Below are positions 1 to 5,422 of a stretch of 5,422 nt of DNA, piece by piece. A program made the translations under genes and the position numbers. A model generated the notes under the pieces. That model saw nothing but the letters and a program-made list of their open reading frames with translations. It had not been told where the DNA came from and searched no databases. Each line of letters starts with the position of its first letter. Position 1 is the first letter of the stretch. The DNA comes from Thermoleophilaceae bacterium (GTDB lineage Bacteria; Actinomycetota; Thermoleophilia; Solirubrobacterales; Thermoleophilaceae), in contig JACCXP010000302.1 in assembly GCA_013696905.1 (NCBI GenBank), positions 1 through 5,422 on the forward strand. Direction: 5' to 3'.

Positions 1-2844
<2,844 letters not shown>

Positions 2845-2856
2845 GCCCGCTCGAGC

Positions 2857-2982
2857 TCACCCTCCGCGCAGCGCCGGGAGCACCCGCTCGCCGTAGGTAC
2901 GGATCGAGCCGCCCTGCTCGAGCATCTCCGAAGGCTGGAGCTCCTCGGTGGAGGCGGCGAACCAGAGCTTCGTCTCTGCCAT
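2857..2982 (-). pseudogene. Internally deleted LLM-class (F420-dependent-like) oxidoreductase relic, 41 codons
   Basis: On the minus strand an ATG (2982-2980) opens a 41-codon frame ending in TGA (2859-2857). The sequence GAGGAG (2993-2988) lies five bases before the ATG, an excellent ribosome binding site, so this looks like the true start of a gene. Residues 1-22 (KLWFAASTEELQPSEML and flanks) resemble the N-terminus of LLM-class flavin/F420-dependent oxidoreductases, where the first beta strand leads into a PSEML helix. Residues 24-39 (GGSIRTYGERVLPALR) resemble the C-terminal helix of the same family. The roughly 270-300 residues of TIM barrel normally between them are absent, so no oxidoreductase activity is possible. 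The simplest reading is an in-frame internal deletion that left both ends of one gene. It is convergent with dnaE2, with 12 bases between the stops. A functional microprotein cannot be excluded. The family assignment rests on recognition of short segments and has not been aligned. Confidence 0.55.
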
Positions 2983-2987
2983 CCGGG

Positions 2988-2993
2988 CTCCTC
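2988..2993 (-). promoter_or_regulatory. Ribosome binding site of the oxidoreductase relic
   Basis: The minus strand reads GAGGAG, then five bases (CCCGG), then ATG. It is the best Shine-Dalgarno sequence on the minus strand that is correctly spaced from an ATG, and it fixes the start of the relic at 2982. Confidence 0.6.
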
Positions 2994-3054
2994 AAGGTCG
3001 GGTGTCGGCCGGTCGAGTCGATCCGCGGACGCACCTGTAGACGCCGGTCGACAA

Positions 3055-3067
3055 ATGAGCTACTCAT
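3055..3067. promoter_or_regulatory. Perfect dyad ATGAG-CTA-CTCAT, candidate operator
   Basis: This is a perfect inverted repeat with 5-bp arms and a 3-bp centre, in the most A/T-rich part of the intergenic region and 30 bases before the methyltransferase start. A -35-like TCGACA (3048-3053, five of six matches to TTGACA) overlaps its left side, but the -10 expected 17 bases further on (TACCTG, 3071-3076) is poor. The location suits a repressor site of the TetR/GntR size class. Which gene it controls, or whether it controls any, is inference; it could serve the methyltransferase or the divergent relic. Confidence 0.3.
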
Positions 3068-3087
3068 AGGTACCTGGACTTCAACAT

Positions 3088-3093
3088 AGGGGG
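3088..3093 (+). promoter_or_regulatory. Ribosome binding site of the methyltransferase
   Basis: AGGGGG lies four bases before the ATG at 3098. It is purine-rich and well placed, and it supports the long N-terminal form of the methyltransferase rather than an internal start nearer the catalytic domain. Confidence 0.6.
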
Positions 3094-3097
3094 CACC

Positions 3098-3928
3098 ATG
3101 GCCGAGCCCGAGGGCCGCTCCAAGAAGGCGCGGCAGGCCAAGGCGGACAACGGACACGGGCGGGCGCCCGGCGAGGACACCGTCGCAAGGGACGACGAGC
3201 CGCCGATCTCTGTCGTGCCGCTGATCGGCGTCGAGCTGGAGTCGCCTCAGCCGGAGCCCGCGCCCGCGGAGCAGGGCCCCCAGGCGGCCGCCGACGCCCG
3301 ACGCGAGCGCTTGGCGCGGATCGCACGCCTCTACGCCGTAAACGCCGGCACGCACGACATGCACGCCGCTGCCGCCGAGCCGATCCGCCGGCGCGCCGTC
3401 GCGGCGCTCGAGCTCGGCGAGGGCGCCGTCGTAGTCGACGTCGGTTGTGGCACCGGGCTGTCGTTCCCCGCGCTCGAGCAGGCGATCGGGCCGGGCGGGC
3501 GGATCGTCGGCCTCGATCTCAGCCCGGAGATGCTCGAGCGCGCACGCTCGCGCTGCGACAAGGCGGGCTGGGCCAACGTCGAGCTGGTCGAGACCTCGAT
3601 CGAGGAGGCCGACCTGGCTGTCGAGCCAGACGCCGTCCTGATCTCCTTCGCCCACGACGTGACCCAGTCGCCCGAGGCGCTCGCCAACGTGCTCGGACAG
3701 GCCCGCCCCGGGGCGCGCGTCGTGGTCGCCGGCGCGAAGTGGGCCGCATGGTGGGCTCCCGGCATGAACAGCTACCTGTGGACGCTCGCGGCCCAATACT
3801 CGACCACCTTCGACGGGCTCGCGCGCCCGTGGGGGCGGCTGTCGGCCCTCGTCCCGGACCTGCGCGTGGAGACGCTGCTCTTCGGCGGCGCCTACCTCGC
3901 ACAAGGCCGGCTGCCCGCCGGGCGCTAG
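3098..3928 (+). CDS. Class I SAM-dependent methyltransferase with disordered N-terminal tail
   Basis: The 276-residue protein has a Rossmann-fold SAM-binding core of the Methyltransf_11/25 (UbiE/MenG-like) type. Motif I is VVVDVGCGTG (111-120), followed by a helix (LSFPALEQAI). The strand-2 acidic residue that binds the SAM ribose is D140 in IVGLDLSPEML. SIEEAD (167-172) fits the adenine-contact region and FAHDV (184-188) fits motif IV. A tryptophan-rich stretch, AKWAAWWAPGMN (213-224), and the GRLSALVPDLRVE segment (246-258) belong to the variable substrate-binding part. Residues 1-65 are charged and Pro/Ala/Glu-rich with no fold apparent, then a helical linker (about 65-100) leads to the core. 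No signal peptide or membrane segment is seen, so it is probably cytoplasmic. The substrate is unknown; small molecule or lipid is likelier than nucleic acid because no target-recognition domain is visible. The ATG at 3098 is chosen for its RBS. DUF72 follows 23 bases later on the same strand. Confidence 0.88.
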   Translation: MAEPEGRSKKARQAKADNGHGRAPGEDTVARDDEPPISVVPLIGVELESPQPEPAPAEQGPQAAADARRERLARIARLYAVNAGTHDMHAAAAEPIRRRAVAALELGEGAVVVDVGCGTGLSFPALEQAIGPGGRIVGLDLSPEMLERARSRCDKAGWANVELVETSIEEADLAVEPDAVLISFAHDVTQSPEALANVLGQARPGARVVVAGAKWAAWWAPGMNSYLWTLAAQYSTTFDGLARPWGRLSALVPDLRVETLLFGGAYLAQGRLPAGR

Positions 3929-3942
3929 AGCGCTAGAGCGCC
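3921..3942 (+). repeat. 8-bp tandem repeat/imperfect palindrome spanning the methyltransferase stop
   Basis: The unit GCGCTAGA occurs at 3922-3929 and 3930-3937, followed by a partial GCGC at 3938-3941. The 22-base stretch is also an imperfect palindrome with GGCGCT/AGCGCC ends, mismatched only at two symmetric AG positions. The first unit contains the methyltransferase TAG stop; the second carries a TAG in another frame. It could be a slippage duplication or a weak hairpin between the two genes. Confidence 0.55.
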
Positions 3943-3951
3943 GTCGGGCCG

Positions 3952-4872
3952 ATGGCGGGACGCGTCGTCGTCGGCACCTCGAGCTGGGCCGACCCCGGCT
4001 TCGTCGAGGACTGGTACCCGCGCGGGCTCGCGGCCCGCGAGCGCCTGTCCTGGTATGCCGAGCGGTTCGAGGCGGTCGAGGTCAACTCGACGTTCTACGC
4101 CGTGCCGGAGCTGGCGACCGTGGCGCGCTGGGACGCCGTCACGCCGCCCCCGTTCGTCTTCGACGTCAAGCTCCACCGCCTGCTCTCGCGCCACGCGGCG
4201 CAGCTGGACTCGCTGCCACCGGGCCTGCGCGAGGGCGCCGTCACCAACGAGCGCGGGCGCGTCAGGCTCACCGCCGAGCTCGAGCGGGCGCTCCTCGACG
4301 AGATCCTTGAGGCGGTCGCTCCGCTCGATCGCGCCGGCAAGCTCGGCTCGTTCCTGCTCCAGCTCACGCCCGCGTTTTCGCCCGATCGCCACGGCCTCGA
4401 GGAGCTCGAGCCGCTGCTCGAACGCCTGTCGCCCCAGCGTGTCGCGCTCGAGCTTCGCCACCGCGGCTGGGTCTCCGACGAGCGCATCGAGTCGACGCTC
4501 GACTTCTTCGAGACCCACCGCGCGGCGTTCGTGTGCGTCGATGCCCCGCCCGGCGAGCACGTGCCGATCATGCCGGCGGTAGACGCGGTCACGCGCTCAG
4601 ACCTCGCCTACGTGCGCGTCCACGGACGCAACACCGAGGGCTACATGTCAGGCAGGACGGTGGCCGAGCGGTTCGGCTGGGTCTACGCGGACGAGGAGCT
4701 GTCGGAGATCGCCGGCCGTGCCGCGCAGCTGGCAGAGGATGCGGGCGAGGTGCACGTCATGTTCAACAACAACCGCTCGGCCGACGCCCCGACGGCCGCG
4801 CGGCGCTTCCGCGAGCTGATCGGCCAGAATCCCGGACCCGCGCCGGTCGAGGCGCAGCAGCGGCTGCTCTAG
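3952..4872 (+). CDS. DUF72 family protein (YecE-like TIM barrel)
   Basis: This complete 306-residue DUF72 protein has a TIM-barrel-type fold; the biochemical role of the family is not established. The family signatures appear in order: GTSSW (8-12), AVEVNSTFY (41-49), FVFDVKLHR (68-76), FLLQLTPAF (134-142), VALELRHRGW (164-173), FVCVDAP (193-199), LAYVRVHGRN (218-227), WVYADEEL (243-250), VMFNNN (269-274) and DAPTAARRF (278-286). An 81-110 segment with LDSLPPGLREGA is of the kind seen in actinobacterial members and makes the protein slightly longer than the usual 240-290 residues. No signal peptide is seen. The ATG at 3952 is the only sensible start because GTSSW begins at residue 8, yet no good Shine-Dalgarno precedes it. 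With a 23-base gap it is probably translated from the methyltransferase transcript. Its TAG stop overlaps the stop of the convergent small minus-strand ORF. Confidence 0.95.
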   Translation: MAGRVVVGTSSWADPGFVEDWYPRGLAARERLSWYAERFEAVEVNSTFYAVPELATVARWDAVTPPPFVFDVKLHRLLSRHAAQLDSLPPGLREGAVTNERGRVRLTAELERALLDEILEAVAPLDRAGKLGSFLLQLTPAFSPDRHGLEELEPLLERLSPQRVALELRHRGWVSDERIESTLDFFETHRAAFVCVDAPPGEHVPIMPAVDAVTRSDLAYVRVHGRNTEGYMSGRTVAERFGWVYADEELSEIAGRAAQLAEDAGEVHVMFNNNRSADAPTAARRFRELIGQNPGPAPVEAQQRLL

Positions 4873-5072
4873 GCGCCAGCACGGTCTGCCCCGGCGCCGT
4901 TCCCGGCATTCCCCGCGATCTGCTCGAGCCGCAGGTGGCGATCGATCCCGAGCGCCGAGCGGGGAGAGGAGGCGACCCGCGCGAGCGAGAGGCGGCGCAC
5001 CGCCGGCCGCGCGCCCGCCGGCACCGGATCCGCGGGCAGCAGGCGATAGCGCTTGACGGCTGGTGAGGGCAT
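4869..5072 (-). CDS. Possible small hypothetical protein, 67 residues
   Basis: I do not recognise this protein. It would start at ATG 5072 (MPSPAVKRYRLLPADP) and stop at a TAG overlapping the DUF72 stop in the shared four bases CTAG. It is basic in its first two thirds (RPAVRRLSLARV) and ends Gly/Ala-rich (GNAGNGAGADRAGA). It has no membrane segment, signal peptide or recognisable domain. About 85% of its codons end in G or C, as in the neighbouring genes, which mildly supports coding, but long open frames arise by chance at this GC content. There is no Shine-Dalgarno. Instead GATACT lies six bases before the ATG, with TTGGAC 17 bases further upstream, an arrangement that suits a leaderless transcript. 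It may equally be a decayed remnant or non-coding. Confidence 0.35.
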   Translation of the reverse strand: MPSPAVKRYRLLPADPVPAGARPAVRRLSLARVASSPRSALGIDRHLRLEQIAGNAGNGAGADRAGA

Positions 5073-5078
5073 GAGCTC

Positions 5079-5107
5079 AGTATCGAATCGGCGCGGCGCC
5101 GGTCCAA
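5079..5107 (-). promoter_or_regulatory. Candidate leaderless promoter for the small minus-strand ORF
   Basis: On the minus strand a -35-like TTGGAC (5107-5102) is separated by 17 bases from a -10-like GATACT (5084-5079; four of six matches to TATAAT). Six more bases (GAGCTC) lead to the ATG at 5072, so transcription would begin at or next to the start codon. Leaderless mRNAs are common in actinobacteria. The -35 match is only moderate, so the call is tentative. Confidence 0.3.
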
Positions 5108-5114
5108 TGGACCG
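5100..5114. promoter_or_regulatory. Perfect 15-base palindrome CGGTCCA-A-TGGACCG, candidate operator
   Basis: The arms are 7 bp around a single central base. The site lies between the start of the minus-strand ORF (5072) and the start of the FIST gene (about 5203), and it covers the candidate -35 of the former. That position fits a repressor site, though a small hairpin in a transcript is also possible. No regulator gene is visible in the window. Confidence 0.35.
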
Positions 5115-5202
5115 CGGGCCAAACTCGCTCCTCCCGCGCTGGACAGCATGTCGACCCGAGCTTCCGGTGGACGGGGCGGCCCGACCGCGCGAAGATGTGC
5201 GA

Positions 5203-5422
5203 GTGGGGCCGCGCATCGCCACCGGTCTGTCCGCCGACGACTCGGGCGTCGCCTCCTACGCCGAGGCGGCCGACCGCGCCGCCCACGATCTTGGCGACGC
5301 CCCAGTGGATCTCGCGGTCGTCTTCGCCGGCGCGCCCAACGTGCCCGACGCGGCCGCCGGGCTCGCCGCGGTGCGCGAGCGCCTCGGCGCCGGGGCGCTC
5401 GTGGGCTGCGGAGCCCAAGGCG
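5203..5422 (+). CDS. FIST N-domain sensory protein (3' partial)
   Basis: The frame runs off the right edge after 73 codons. It resembles the beginning of the FIST N domain, a sensory domain of prokaryotic signal-transduction proteins predicted to bind small ligands such as amino acids. Visible features are RIATGLSADDSG at the N-terminus, an alpha helix rich in Ala/Asp (YAEAADRAAHDL), the strand VDLAVVFAGAPN, a second helix (AAVRERLG) and LVGCGAQG, matching the family's conserved L-[IV]-G-C-x-A-x-G turn. GTG at 5203 is chosen because the domain begins immediately after it and a weak GAAG (5191-5194) lies eight bases upstream. In-frame alternatives are GTG 5197, GTG 5167 and ATG 5107; the longer forms add an Arg/Pro-rich stretch with no family resemblance. 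The missing part should hold the rest of FIST N and the FIST C domain. Partner kinases or cyclases, if any, are outside the window. Confidence 0.75.
   Translation, partial: MGPRIATGLSADDSGVASYAEAADRAAHDLGDAPVDLAVVFAGAPNVPDAAAGLAAVRERLGAGALVGCGAQG

Noticed and set aside
2849..2856. GCTCGAGC and the many CTCGAG/GAGCTC hexamers through the window as a possible repeated signal.
   Set aside because: They follow from frequent Leu-Glu and Glu-Leu pairs encoded by CTC and GAG in this genome and show no regular placement.
4872..4898. Two GGCGCC hexamers 15 bases apart after the DUF72 stop, a possible terminator hairpin.
   Set aside because: The stem is only 6 bp with a long loop and no following T tract, and GGCGCC is common by chance here.
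5107..5109. ATG at 5107 as the start of the FIST protein.
   Set aside because: It would add 32 residues with no resemblance to the family, has no ribosome binding site and sits inside the palindrome; the domain begins right after GTG 5203.
4763..5149. A 128-codon minus-strand frame with a strong SD-like GGGAGGAG (5127-5135) ahead of a TTG.
   Set aside because: The product is almost pure Arg/Ser/Pro/Ala low-complexity sequence and overlaps DUF72 antisense by about 110 bases, typical of a high-GC shadow frame.

Overview
The window is uniformly very GC-rich with strong G/C preference at third codon positions, which points to a high-GC actinobacterium. The alpha-subunit variant, a remnant resembling F420-type LLM oxidoreductases, and the forms of the DUF72 and FIST proteins would suit Thermoleophilia (Solirubrobacterales/Gaiellales). 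That placement is inferred from family resemblance, not from a search.

Layout, left to right. (1) Positions 1-2844 (+) hold the 3' portion of a DnaE2/ImuC-type error-prone DNA polymerase III alpha subunit, open at the left edge and missing roughly its first 100-150 residues. (2) Positions 2857-2982 (-) hold a tiny 41-codon reading frame with an excellent ribosome binding site. It reads as the N-terminus of an LLM-class (F420-dependent-like) oxidoreductase joined in frame to the C-terminus of the same family, so it looks like the relic of a large internal deletion. (3) Positions 2983-3097 form a short intergenic region with a perfect dyad just before the next gene. (4) Positions 3098-3928 (+) encode a class I SAM-dependent methyltransferase with a disordered N-terminal tail of about 65 residues. 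(5) Positions 3952-4872 (+) encode a complete DUF72 (YecE-like) protein, 23 bases downstream and probably co-transcribed; a small 8-bp tandem repeat spans the junction. (6) Positions 4869-5072 (-) hold a possible 67-residue hypothetical gene, convergent with DUF72 and overlapping it by four bases, with a plausible leaderless promoter. (7) From about 5203 (+) a FIST N-domain sensory protein begins and runs off the right edge.

How the genes relate. DnaE2 is the catalytic subunit of SOS-induced mutagenic translesion synthesis and normally works with ImuB (and ImuA'), which would be expected upstream, outside the window. The methyltransferase and DUF72 genes are probably one transcription unit, but no shared pathway can be deduced. 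The small minus-strand ORF and the FIST gene would be divergent, with a 15-base palindrome between them. No RNA genes, CRISPR arrays, insertion sequences or convincing terminators were seen. I see no clear novel multi-gene system. The most noteworthy items are the deletion-relic oxidoreductase, a hexapeptide-type beta-clamp motif in the polymerase, and the palindrome/leaderless-promoter arrangement near the right end.
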